A stretch of DNA of 64,000 nt, from positions 18,479 to 82,478 of the forward strand of contig JADGJC010000142.1 of assembly GCA_027596075.1 (NCBI GenBank), written 5' to 3'. Position numbers and translations under genes: made by a program. Shown piece by piece: positions 10,962-21,862 of this stretch. The notes under the pieces are model-generated. The model was not told the origin of the DNA, searched no databases, and worked only from the letters and a program-made list of their open reading frames with translations. Each line of letters opens with the position of its first letter. Position 1 is the first letter of the stretch. Origin of the DNA: Rhizophlyctis rosea. Its lineage: Eukaryota > Chytridiomycota > Chytridiomycetes > Rhizophlyctidales > Rhizophlyctidaceae.

Positions 10962-11994
10962 CTATCTACTTTCTACGGTTATGCCCGCCTTGCGCAAACT
11001 ATGAAACTTCTGACGCACGTGCAAAGGCCCCCTATGTAACTCTTGACCGATAGCAACCCAACTCAGCCCCTGATGGCGCCATGCCAGTAAATTTGTTATT
11101 TCCTCCGGGGTCCACGGACTATTGACCAGAGTTGGGTCCATATAATTCACACAGTAGCCGCGCACTGCATCACACCCTTTACCAATTTCCCTCCCTACAT
11201 CATCCCAATTAGCACGTCTGCCCTCCTTCCTAGCTCGCACCCCTTCCCTATATACCGCCTCCCTCATTGCTGTTGTCCACTTCCCTTTCCGCAACAATGG
11301 ATGAAGCTTTTGCCACCATCGCTTACTTATTTCCTCGGCGTTCCGATTCAATTTCAGGCCAGCCCAGTCAGGACTTCTATTCTGCCGCATCGATTCTATC
11401 CCCTCCGCCTTGATCAATGCATCTTCTTGTGCTGTGAATCGACCCCGCTTCAACTTAGGATTGATACTGCGCCACTGGCGTTCGATGGACCTTGGCGACC
11501 TCCCCAACAGTTTGGATAACTGCTTCCATGAAATCTTCTGGTCCGTAGCTTGTAAAGCCAGCACCGCACCCCTCAATGTCGTAAGTTCCTCCTCAGTCCA
11601 TGATGATCTCTTGTAAGCAGGGTTGAAGCGCTCATCGTATGAAAACATTCCGGGGTAAGCGATTCAATTTCGCCGCTACTTTGTTCCAATCAGGCTTCCC
11701 GTTCGCGACCCTGGCGCGTTCGACTTCCAACAACAGGACATCATCCTCCCATTTGGACCATTTGCGCATGAGCCGTGCAGGTGGTGGAATGACCGGAGCC
11801 GTCAGAACGTTGGAGGAAGAGCGAACTTGGAGGGCATTTCGGAAAACGTGTAGTGAGGAAGGAAGGGCATGCGAGTATGCAGCACGAGGGAGGATATGTG
11901 GACGGGCAAAGATAGCAGAACAAGGTCGAGAACCATGGTACAACCACATCATGGTTGGGAGCTGACGTTGAATTGTGAATAATGACAATGACAT
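10962..11994 (-). pseudogene. Myb-like multi-repeat gene, copy 1 (frameshifted)
   Basis: Reading frames 11994-11632 and 11648-10962 together match the intact paralogue at 24788 from end to end: a presequence-like N-terminus, PPPARLMRKWSKWEDD, then SANT/Myb units with W-E-D, SWKQL, RWWQKLHPLL and PWTPEE. The break is near 11635. Compared with the paralogue's RW pair before NP, the sequence has lost 5 nt. The remaining bases fit loss of one of two overlapping GATG repeats, a typical slippage event. The shift brings a stop within three codons. No GT-AG intron of usable size can repair it. Downstream sequence is otherwise well kept, so the loss is recent. Confidence 0.8.
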
Positions 11995-12826
11995 ATGTAC
12001 AGATAGCGATTGAAAGTTTATACCTTGCAGTCAGTGTTAACGAGGAACTCGGGTCTATAGCGGCAACGACAGAAGTCATCGGACGTGCGGGTGCAAGTTA
12101 TTAAGTAAGGACCAGTTGATCGAGAGAAAGAGCTACGGAGTGCAATATCAGTTCCGAACTTTGACCACCGACAAGCACAATCATCTTACAAGGTTCTGAA
12201 GGTAAGTTCTGAGACCTGATTGCTTTAATGGGTTCGGCAGGATCCCTGCGATAAGTATGCTGTGTGAAGTGGCTCAAAAGATAGTGACGGCCAGCGGCAC
12301 TGATGACCGATGGTTTGAACCCTCAACTGACAGGCCTGTTAACCAAAGAAAAGCAGAAGAAAGTCATTGTGCTCGTGGACGTAGGCACGCAACATGTTTG
12401 AGAAGGGAAAGGCTTGGGAGGAACAACAGGTCCTTCGGGAAGTTTGACAGGAGTGGATGAAACTTGACAGGAGGGAGACACAAAGACAATGGGCCACCAT
12501 TGTGGCGGCACAGTTATGCTATTGTGCCAGTTCCACTCGCAACCAGGTTTGGGTACTGCATGCAACAAACACACAAAGAACTCGAATATGGTCAAGAAGC
12601 ACGGAACGTGTATTGTATGATCTGATGGCTGACTACGCATGCAATTCAGCTTCCCATACATTTCAACACATATGAATGATGAAGAGCAAATTGGTGGACT
12701 TTATGGAGCGGCCGTCACACGTCTCCAGGCATCCGAACGCACAGGGAATTTAACGTTCGCATGTGAATGCGCCTTCCACAACAAATATTGATCTTCATTA
12801 TTCATCCAGCACCTTCCAACTCGTCT
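11995..12826. other. intergenic, 5' flank of Myb-like copy 1
   Basis: Short ORFs here lack motifs. The notable content is the repeated upstream element at 12443-12471, listed separately. Confidence 0.5.
12443..12471 (-). promoter_or_regulatory. 29-bp upstream element shared with Myb-like copy 2
   Basis: Read on the minus strand (the gene's strand), this 29-bp block is identical to 24306-24334 upstream of Myb-like copy 2. It carries two direct CCTGTCAA-type boxes (TGACAG on the other strand) 19 bp apart. It lies about 450 bp upstream of the first ATG of copy 1, the same distance as in copy 2. TGACAG/CTGTCA is a known core for TALE homeodomain factors; that link is inference. Confidence 0.65.
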
Positions 12827-13656
12827 TCATCTCAAACACCAAACCAACTTCCCATTTACCCCCCTAGTCCTCCCCACATCCCACACCTTCCCCCTCCCGG
12901 GAATACTGCTCTGAAAATACACACCACCAAACACCTCCCTCAACACATCTATCAAATCATGAAACTCGTCCATAACAGGATGATGGTCAAACGAGTACTC
13001 GAATACCAACTTCTTCACTTGTGGATAAGATCGCCAATCAACGGAAGTCAAGACAGCTGCTTCGTTGCCTTCTATGTCCAGCTTGATGGAGGTGATGGTC
13101 GGGTTGGAGGTTAGGAGGCTGGTGAGTGTTGTTGTTGGGACGTGGATGGTGTGAAGGGAGGGTGTTGTGGGCGCGAGGAGGGTGTGGCGGTATGTTGAGG
13201 TTGTAACGTTCAGCGGAATGGTCTTTGGCCCTTCGATAGGATGGCTGCACCGACGATTGTACATTGGTCTTCCAAACCGTTTTGACATGAATTGGTTCTG
13301 AGAAGGTCCAGGTTGGTTGGCTCAGGCTCGACGCAAACGACGCTCTTCGCACCGTTCTTCAATGCGCGTAATGTGAAGGAGCCGATATGAGCACCACAAT
13401 CCAGCCATACATCCTCTGGAGATATGCGAAAGATTGGTTCACGACGCATGCGTTCATATGAGGAAGTACGCTTGGTGTCGTTGAGGAGGTTGCCGCATGC
13501 TTCGCGGATGGCTTTTATGTCGCTGGTTTGTGGGCGGTGGGTAATGATGAGTCCATCGCGGGTTTTTGCGTTGGTGAGGGTGGGTGGGGAATGAGCTATA
13601 TGGGAGGAAGTAGTGGCTGCGGGCATGGAGGCGTCTTGTTTGGAGGTAGTAGACAT
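12827..13656 (-). CDS. FkbM-type methyltransferase, frame broken once
   Basis: The first part (13656 to about 13215) contains the SAM-binding motif DVWLDCGAHIGSF, then VVCVEPEPTNLDLLRTN and IVGAAI. The second part (about 13215 to 12827) continues with TIPLNVTTS, TSIKLDIEGNEAAVL and VKKLVFEYSF. Both halves are typical of the FkbM family of SAM-dependent methyltransferases. They are in different frames: one base is missing near 13215, just after AILSKGQR. There is no splice signal there, so this is a recent frameshift or a sequence error. The start at 13656 is chosen over upstream ATGs; the first 45 residues are variable and not conserved. Confidence 0.75.
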
Positions 13657-14436
13657 GATTGTCAGGTGGTAGGGGATTGCTGCTTTCATTTGATCAATGA
13701 CAATGGTGTACAAGGCAATGGACGTATGCGAGACGTCAGAGGGTTGCCGCATTGCACTGTCCGTTTATGAAGCATCAATCTGCCACATGATATGAGTATT
13801 GGATCTGAGATGTACTGGGCACAGAAGCATTGTTTCACATGCTTCATCGCCAGATCTCAGCCTTTTTGGAGATGTTTCACTTCCTTCCAAGTCGACCGAT
13901 TTTTGTTTACTAACAAGTTTTGGTAAATATCAGATTTGAACGTATCGTTTGTTGCTTTTGAAGTTGATATTTCCACTTTGCTGGCGTGAATCTGATCATT
14001 GCCGTTTTCAGGCCAGAGTAGTAGTGATGTTAATGGCCGCGTGGATTGAGTATGTCATGCTCTTCCGCATATGCCACCTTCATTAATGTCAGTCCAACGA
14101 AGCAAGCTGCCGCCCAAGCACAACTCTTTAGGACCCTTGCCAGCCACAAGTGCATCACCACCAATTTGGCCAATTTCAGAACCCAAGACCCAAATTTCAT
14201 CTTCGCGTCAATCTAAGCCACATCCTCGCTCAAAGGTGTTCAAAGGGGGTTGCTCTTCTGTCACCTGCCCCATAGTGCTCAGACAACCAACTACCATTGC
14301 GGGTTGTAAAGAACTTTCAATCCACCTTCGGACTTCGACTGCAACGGCAAGAAAGCTCCCTCACGAACGTCATCAACTCCCATACACCGCATGCGCTTCC
14401 TCAACCCACTTTCCCTACTCCGCTCCCAACCCCACC
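13657..14436. other. intergenic, divergent promoter region
   Basis: This region separates the methyltransferase (minus) from SAP30 (plus). The frame upstream of the SAP30 start is open from 14071 but has no conserved content. I see no further gene. Confidence 0.5.
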
Positions 14437-15107
14437 ATGGCATCCAAACCGAAACCCAACCCCCCAACCACAACCCCAACAGCCGGCAGCTCCACCTCCA
14501 CAGCAAACCCGACCACCGCCTCAACGTCAACAACCTCGAAACAAACTACACCCCCCTCAACAACGCCCCCAACAACCTCCGCATCAAAAAAGAAGAAGCC
14601 GTCCCAATCCGCCGCTAAACCAGTTTCCACGTACGTCTCGCAGGTAAACATCCCTCTCCCCGTCTCCCCTCACCCCACCTCTCCCCTCTTCTCATCATGA
14701 AACTCATTGCCCCTCCAGGTCGACTTCTCAACAATGGAAGACCGCGTCCTCCGCCGCTACCAACGCGCCTTCAAACTCAAACCAGTCTCCACAAAAAAGG
14801 GCGCAGCAACCTCAACGCCCAACCGCGATGACCTCGTCGCGGCTGTGACGAAGCATTGGGCGTCGACGGAGGTCGGCGAGAAGGAGACGTTATCGTATTT
14901 TATTTATAATTTGAGGAATCTTGGTATGTGTGTTTCTGTGTTATTGGGCTGTTTTTGGGGGGTTTGGGCGGGAAACGGGGTGAGGGAAAAAAAGGGGGGT
15001 TCAGTTGGAGAAATGGCGACTGTGACGACTCGTACTCACCTATCACTTCTTGAATCACTACAGATAAGGTATACAAACTCCCGCCGAAACCGCAGCCATT
15101 ATCATGA
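14437..15107 (+). CDS. SAP30: SAP30-like subunit of the Sin3/Rpd3 histone deacetylase complex
   Basis: Three exons (14437-14643, 14719-14923, 15064-15107) give 151 aa. The first 65 residues are Thr/Pro/Ser-rich and disordered. The rest matches the SAP30 Sin3-binding domain: VDFSTMEDRVLRRYQRAFKL, then NRDDLVAAVTKHWAS, EKETLSYFIYNLRNL and finally DKVYKLPPKP. The last exon is only 44 nt but restores the conserved K-x-Y/F-K-L end. SAP30 bridges Sin3 to other parts of the deacetylase complex in the nucleus. The start at 14437 (ccaccATGG context) is preferred over ATGs further upstream. Confidence 0.88.
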
Positions 15108-15335
15108 GTAGTTTTTCTTGACGAGTTTATTGCCTGCATGCATATAAAGTTGGGAGGGGAAGGTCCGGCTCCTTTTGTTCCTCAGACGATGAAGGAATAG
15201 TTCAAGAGTGCTCGTAGCGCACCTTGCATCCAAAGGATTTTTCTTGTAAATAAATTTCAAGTCATTTGGTTTTGATCGGATGTCTGCGAACTGTGGTAAT
15301 TTGACTCTGCTTGAGTTGGTTTTGGCGGGCTTCAT
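15102..15335 (-). CDS. possible small Lys/Arg-rich protein
   Basis: A 77-codon minus-strand frame starts MKPAKTNSSRVKLP and is rich in Lys and Arg with ordinary codon use. It overlaps the last few bases of SAP30 tail to tail. No family is recognised and no promoter can be shown. It could be a chance ORF in the 3' flank of SAP30. Confidence 0.3.
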   Translation of the reverse strand: MKPAKTNSSRVKLPQFADIRSKPNDLKFIYKKNPLDARCATSTLELFLHRLRNKRSRTFPSQLYMHAGNKLVKKNYS

Positions 15336-15530
15336 GGTGGAAGACACTGTTCGAGCAACGCGTACGGGCGGATCGATTAGACACCCGAATATGCATGATA
15401 TGGATTACATGTACTAACAAAAGCAAAAGAAAATGGGAAAGTACAGAATACGGAATTCATACACCCCTTTACACGAACCCCACCGTCCATCCTCACCCTT
15501 AATTCCACCACCGCAACCACAAACCCCACA

Positions 15531-16450
15531 CTATCCAAAAATCGCCCTCCTCAACTCCCCATAAGCCTTCTCAACCTCATCATTAACCACAACAACATCC
15601 ACACTCCCCTCCTTCAACCCCCACTCCAACTCCCCCTTCGCAATCCCCAACCGTTTCTGCAAACTCTCTTCCGTCTCCGTTCCGCGGCCCCGCAATCGCT
15701 GTTCAAGCGCCTCAACGGATGGCGGGGCGATGAAGAGGAAGAGTGGCGGGGAGGGAAAGACGGCGGGTGAGGAGGAGGAGGAGAGAGTGCGTTGGAGGAT
15801 TAGGACGCCTTGCATGTCTATGTCGAGGATTACGTGGCGGCCGGAGGAGAGGACTGTGTTTATTGATGCGTAGGATGTTCCTGGTGGGGGGAGCAAGTCA
15901 AGATGATGTGTGAATGGAGAGATTATGATGGGGTTTCGAAACGAGGGATGGAGGGCATTCTTACCGTAATAATTTCCCGCGAATTCGGCACTTTCGACAA
16001 ACTTCCCTTCTGAAATCTCCTTTTGAATCTGTTCACGGGAGACAAAGTGGTAGTCTTTGCCGTCTTGTTCTCCTGGACGGGGTTTGCGGGTCGTGTCTGT
16101 GCGTGTGGTGCAGAAGTTCAATTCGACGTTGGGGAAGACGCAACGGAAGCTTGATCTTTATGAAGCGCGAAAGGACATACGTGAAACACTAAACCCAAAC
16201 GTATCAGGGTATTCGGCGAACAGCTTTTTGATGAGGGTGGATTTGCCTGAGCCGGAGGGGCCGCACATTACGATGGGACGCGGGGTGAATGTGCCAGGTT
16301 TGTAGGAGGTGGGGTCCTGTTTTGGTCGACATATGTTATTTCCTGAAATGAAAACAAGGCAGCGAAGAGCATGATGTTGCGGCAGAACGCGTCTTTGCCC
16401 CTTACCACGCCATTTTTCTGCGTTCCGGAAGTGACGTCTACTGCGGGCAT
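15531..16450 (-). CDS. GUK1: guanylate kinase
   Basis: Four exons (16450-16406, 16316-16181, 16096-15965, 15880-15531) give 220 aa. Seen in order: P-loop [30 protein letters not shown] formed across a junction (GMP-binding region); [22 protein letters not shown] across another junction; [19 protein letters not shown]; and the lid Arg in [12 protein letters not shown]. The enzyme phosphorylates GMP/dGMP to the diphosphate. The ATG at 16450 heads a 15-residue leader. An upstream minus-strand exon (about 16690-16539) encoding an Arg-rich, acid-free sequence could splice in frame (see findings). Confidence 0.93.
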
Positions 16451-16964
16451 TGTCGTGACTGCAGGTTATGTCAGTCAAACTTCATCGCCTTTCGGTCACT
16501 GTCATTGCTTGTCGACTTACTGAAACGGTGTGGGCGGAGGGAAGGTGTTCGTCTCGTACTAAGTAGCGGCTTGGAAAGGAGGGAAAACAAAGACCACACT
16601 TTGGAGCGTCCTATTTGTCTGTGAGGACTGTTGCAGATGTGCGTGAGGAGGTTGCGGGATAGAGGTGGTCTGCAGGACATGCGCAACCTGGTCAATGTGG
16701 AGATGGGATTGTTTCCAAGATGGGCCCAAAAATAGCTTTTTGGCACGGTCAGTTTGAGGGAAAGTGTTTGGGGGATGCCGTTTGTTTGGTGACGCGTCGT
16801 GACAAGCCTCCGAAAGTTGTTTACCAAGCCACATCCCAGATTTCGTGGGTGATGATGAGTCTTCCGGCCTTCAGGTCTTCTCCAGCTCTTCGCTCCAATT
16901 CCATCCCAACCACCAAAACACACCCCACTCGCAAACCCTTACCCCCCGTCAATACCAACAAACC

Positions 16965-17368
16965 ATGAGCTTCGGAGCATTCGGTGGCGCCGCTGCCGCC
17001 CAACAACAACTCAACATCGCAATGGCAGAACAAGAACTAGTACGTTCTCTTCCGTTCCCTCTTCCCCTCTCACATCTCACTCACTAATCCGAAACCCAAC
17101 AGGAAATGGTCACAACCCTATTCAATAAGTAAAGCCATCCACCCCCGTGTCCTCCCCACACAAACCAAATCATACTAACATCCCACCCCTCACCAGCATC
17201 GTAGACTCCTGCCACAAAAAGTGCATTCCCCCACGCTACCAAGACGGCGACCTAAACAAGGGCGAATCAGTCTGTATCGACAGATGCGTCGCAAAGTACT
17301 TTGCTGTTAACGCTAAGATTGGGGAGAAGTTGTCGGCCGCCGCGCAGCAGGGGCAGGTGTTGGCATAA
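16965..17368 (+). CDS. TIM10: mitochondrial intermembrane chaperone Tim10
   Basis: Three exons (16965-17039, 17103-17128, 17197-17368) give 90 aa. The protein has the twin CX3C pattern of small Tims: CHKKC and CIDRC, with IPPRYQDGDLNKGES between them, which is typical of Tim10 rather than Tim9. The 26-nt middle exon (EMVTTLFN) is needed to keep the helix before the first CX3C. Tim10 forms a hexamer with Tim9 and carries hydrophobic precursors across the intermembrane space. Confidence 0.95.
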
Positions 17369-17846
17369 AGGTGGTGGAGGGGGTGGGATAACTGTTTTCT
17401 GTTTACTTTATTTATGTATTGGGCTTTTAGATTGGGTTTGGATGTAATGTACATAGTAGGTTCTCACGCTGTTGACGGTCATGAGGTACTTTTTGTGGGT
17501 GGAGTGGTTTTGAATGTGTGGGTTTGGATGGTGAGATGTTGATGACGGGGAGGAATATTGAAGGACGAAAAGGGGCAGAGATCATCGATGATGGATGGGA
17601 AAATGCAAAATGATCGTGCGATGGTGCTGCATGTTGGTATCCGGAGAACTGGATGGACCGTAGAGGAAGCGATATGTCATTCAGCAAATGCAAATTATCG
17701 CGACAACTCGGTAGCCGCACCCCTCCCTCCAAACTCCATATACATAAACAATTGCATCCCATATTCACGAACAAAATATGTACAGAAGGTAATCCCATCA
17801 TCCTCATCACACCACACATCAATCCAACCAAACCCACTGCCCACCA

Positions 17847-18723
17847 TCACACAAAATAATCCGGCTTCTTAACATTCACACCATGCTCCGCCAACGCATT
17901 CGACAAATCGTCCATCGTGAGCACGTTCCGCTTATCCTTGTATGCGCCCTTGCGGTCCTTAGCCTGAATTTGTTGAGCGCGGATTTTGGAGTAGTGGAGT
18001 GCGTCGTTGGCGACGTCTGCGATGAATTTTTGGGCTGCGAGGGCCAGGAGGCGTTTTCTGGTGGGAGGAGGGAGGGTTTAGGGGGTACGTGAAGGGGAGA
18101 ATGGGGACATAGTAGGTACGTAATGGGGAGAAGGAACTTACAGACGCGTGTCGTCGCATTCGAATCCTGATCTTGCGAGGTAGTAGTCTGTTACTGCGTC
18201 TGGGATCTGCGTGGTTGCACGACATAGCAGGGTCAGATCGGGATTAACATAAAAAAAACCTCCGTACACATTCGCCAACACATACAAGTGGCTGGTACTC
18301 ATCCATCAACAACAAAAGCTCAGCAAGATTCCGTTCCTTCTTCAATGCATCCGTCTCCCGCTTTGTTTTTCGTCGCTTTGGCGTGGGTTCCTCCGGAACG
18401 TCCCCCTCCTCCCCACCTTCCTCCGCCACTTCTTCTCCCTCCCGTTCAGCGTTGTCGTCGACAGGAGCTTCGTCTTCTGGTCCTGCTGGCCCTTTTCCCT
18501 TGTCCGCTGACCCGTTGGTATGTGCCTCGTCCTGCTCCGTGTTGCCGACGGCGGGGTCTTCGTCCATGGGTGTTGCGCCGCTTGTGTCTGGTTCGTTGGG
18601 TTGAAATGGCGTTGGGTGGTCGGTTGGTTCGGGCGCTGGGGTCTTAAGTGTTTGTGTGAGCGGTGAGAAAAGATCCCTCTGTGAGATTGAGTTAGCGCAT
18701 ACCTCTGTGTGAGGGGAGTCCAT
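17847..18723 (-). CDS. TAF10: TFIID/SAGA subunit TAF10
   Basis: Three exons (18723-18286, 18206-18142, 18057-17847) give 237 aa. The N-terminal 120 residues are acidic and disordered with an Arg/Lys patch (PKRRKTKRE). The conserved histone-fold part reads AELLLLMDEYQPLIPDAV, TDYYLARSGFECDDTRL, KRLLALAAQKFIADVANDAL, then LTMDDLSNALAEHGVNV and ends KKPDYFV, the usual TAF10 terminus. TAF10 pairs with TAF3, TAF8 or SPT7. A 24-nt in-frame segment near the start (gtatgc...ctaac...cacag) looks like a tiny intron and is discussed in findings. Confidence 0.93.
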
Positions 18724-19252
18724 TGACAGTCTGGGGGAGCTGAGTAGTAAAAGGTAACGACAGATTTTTTTTCAGGTCTGAAGAAAGACAGCAGTTAGGT
18801 GTGGACCGCGCCCGACCATGTGCAGATTTGATGCTCACGCTGACGAGAGTTTTCAACGAGACAGAGTGCTGGGGACGGCGTTGAAGGACAGATTGCAGAA
18901 ACGATTGGTGATCGGCAGTAAGGGTTCAAGCGAAGGAAAGCATGGGAAAGTAGAAGTTGGGTGCTGGGAGCTCAGTTGGACAGGCGCGCTTGATCAGTGA
19001 ATTGATCAGTCACGTGGAGACAGATACTGTGCCACCCTCAGTTCTCCACGCCTTTCCAACCAATGCTTTCCTTATGCTTTTCTCACCATCACTTCCCAAA
19101 TTGACAACTTCATCTTATACTTGAAACCCACTGTCGACTGTCAATATTCACGATACCGCAATTTGCCCCGGACCATATCTTTTCAACAACAAAACGGACG
19201 CGTGACCTAAATCCTGACACCTCACGCACGCCAACACTCCCACCACCAGATC
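18724..19252. other. intergenic, divergent promoter
   Basis: This region lies between TAF10 (minus) and the F-box-like gene (plus). A 60-codon plus-strand ORF (18818-19000) has no motif. I see no gene. Confidence 0.5.
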
Positions 19253-21309
19253 ATGACCACCCCTCACCCCTCCACAATCTTCCCACCCGAAGTCTGGATC
19301 CCCATCCTCTCCTACCTCCCCCACACCTCCATCCACGCAATATCCAGAACCTCCCACCACTTTCTCTCCCTCACCCGCGACCCCTACGTCCGCGCATGCA
19401 TCATCTGGCACCGTTACGGCGACCACCCCATCGCGCTCTACCACGCTTTCACGTCCCACAAACGCGTCCTCACTCCCGAAGTCGCGACTCTCCTGGCAGG
19501 AGCGGGGCGTGGAGCGGGGAGCGGCGTGACGGGTATTGTGGGTGGGAGAGGGGAGAGTGGTGGAGGGGTGAGGATTCCGCGGTTTTTGCTGCAGATGGTT
19601 CAATATCACCAAGCGGATTGCACGGTACGCCAATGCCCTTGTGGTGGACGCATATCTACATCGTTGCCACGTACCTGTAAGAAATGCGGCATCCGCAATG
19701 GCCACATCCGTGCCGCGCTGGAACCTGTTGCGCAGCCGATGTCGGAACTCCTTTATGGATGGTTCATCACGCAGGGCATTACGCTGTACGGTCCACATGT
19801 ACGTGCTCGCCGGTTTTTGTAGCAGGAAATGGGTTCTTTGATTGATCATAATTCAAACAGGTCAACTTCCTGGGAGATGACTATCGACTCTTCATGGATT
19901 GTTTGGCAAACGAAGACCTCCCAGGACTCCACACCCTCATCTTCCGTTATCTTTTCGTCCCATGTTCGACCACCATGTCAATTTCCGAACGCATCGACAT
20001 GATATTCCGCGCATCACAACTGGACATAACCCTCCTAGACGGCCTAATCGCCAACGGTCTCTACTCCGTCATCGGCAATCCAGGTCTTCTCAACCGCCAC
20101 CTGATGCGTCTCGTCGTCATGAGTCCGGATTTCTCGCTCGAGTCCCTGAACGCATACCGGGCCCGCGGGTTCCCATTACGAACTGATGCGCTGAAGATTG
20201 GGCTGTCGAAGTGCGATCGGAAGACGTTGGAGGTGTTGAGGGAGGTCGTGGAGGAGGAAACGTTGAGGGGTATTGCGGAGGATCTGTTTTATCGGAATTT
20301 TGCTGAAGATACGTGCTTTTCGGGGGAGTTGTGGAATTTCTTGGAGAGGGAGTTTGCGTTTGATGAGGGGTTTATCAATCAGACTGTTTATGATTCGTCA
20401 GCGGTGTCGAGCGCAAGGGGTTTCGAACCCACCATGACCACCGCCCCCTCCACATCCACCACACCCCCGACCCTCCACCCACCCCTCACACCTCCCACCC
20501 TGCGCACCCGCGCCGCCAAATCCTACAACCCCTCCAAAGCCTTCCGCTTCATCCTCGGCAAATACGGCCTAGACGATCCCCTAACGCACGCCTGCTTCTC
20601 GGACGCCATATCCCTCATCCCAACCCTCCCCAACGAAGCCGCCCTAGCGCAGCAACTCGCGAAATCGGGCGTGCCGTACGAGCCGGGGCATGTACGTACG
20701 CTAGCGTGGTGCGCGACGCGGGTGAGCGGGTTGAGGAGGGTAGTGGTGCTTGATTTGTGTGAGGGTGTTGCGGGATTTGTGGAGGAGTGTGTTGATCGGT
20801 TTTGGAGGGATGAGAGGGGGAGGGAGAGGAGGGGGAGGGTGTTGGTGGAGTGGTATGGTGTTATTGAGGAGACTGTGAGGGTGTTGGAACTTGTTGTTGA
20901 GGCTGGGGAGGTTGCGGACGCGCCTGGTGTTGGGATGAAAGTCTCTGAATCGATGGAATCGGTGGAATCGTCTTCGCCTGGGAGGACGAGGGGTGGGTAT
21001 GAGAGTCCGGAGTGGGGGGTGTATCCGGAGACGAGGGAGAGGAGGAGGAAGGGGAAGGATGTGTGGGCTTCGCGGCCGGGGGGGAGGAGGTGTGCGGCTT
21101 CGGATGTTTTGAGGGAGTTGAGCACGATGTTGGGATGGTTGGGGGAGGCGTTGAGTACGGCGGAGTTGATGGGGTTTGGGAAGCGTAACTTGCCTGACTC
21201 GCAGATTGGACAACAGCTCGCGGGTGGGTTTGGCGATGTTTCGTGGGTGCAACGGGACGAACGTGGTGGCTGGGAAATGCAAAACGGGCCTGCAGACCAG
21301 GACGGCTAA
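19253..21309 (+). CDS. F-box-like protein of chytrid type
   Basis: Two exons (19253-19798, 19861-21309) give 664 aa. The N-terminus has an F-box-like pattern: IFPPEVWIPILSYLP, IHAISRTSHHFLSLTRDP. The following text includes a CxC...CxxC stretch (QCPCGGR...TCKKCG) that could be a zinc ribbon. The long C-terminal part is helical with no motif I recognise, interrupted by a Thr/Pro-rich linker near 20440-20520. A 57-nt segment at 19625-19681 has GT...AG ends and is in frame, so splice variants with and without the Cys motif are possible. A role as SCF substrate receptor is inferred only from the F-box-like start. Confidence 0.65.
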
Positions 21310-21862
21310 GATGTGGTTTGAGGGGCAATGATGTTGAGGGGTGTATATTGATATGTGTAACTTTGCTAAAGAATGGTCGCCTTGGTGCAACTGTCCTGAT
21401 CTTCTTTCCTCTGTCATTGGTGACCGGCAGACATCCTGCAAGGGCATGATGTTGTCTAATCCCGTCTTTTCGTTGTCTAATCCCGTCTTTTCGGTCCACG
21501 CAACCCGCAAATCATCATGCAAAGAAGCCTTGCCAACTAGGTTTCTGATCCGACATATATATTACAAAAGTGAGCCCTTGCGTGGCTTCGTTTCCTCCAC
21601 AAACCAAATGGCAACTCCGCAAAGATCGACTCAAAATATAAACAAACTAACTGTACAATGAAACGCGAATATATCTTCCGGTTGACAGGAAATATGTTCG
21701 GCCAATATCATGAAAAATGAAATATGCAACATGGAAACGTGAAAGGAGGCTTTGTGAGCTGCAACAGAGCCTTGCCAGCCGAAAGAGGGGCTGTCAATCT
21801 GTTGGCTGCATGTAAACATACGATTTCGGATGAGAGAAAAAAAATGTCCATGCATGACGGCA
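21310..21862. other. intergenic, convergent 3' ends
   Basis: This holds the 3' flanks of the F-box-like gene and of TFIIE-beta. It contains the 21-bp tandem duplication listed separately and no supported gene. Confidence 0.5.
21451..21492. repeat. two tandem 21-bp copies
   Basis: A 21-bp unit beginning gttgtctaatcccg is present twice, back to back, with no mismatch. It lies in the 3' flank of the F-box-like gene. It is probably a simple slippage duplication. Confidence 0.8.
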
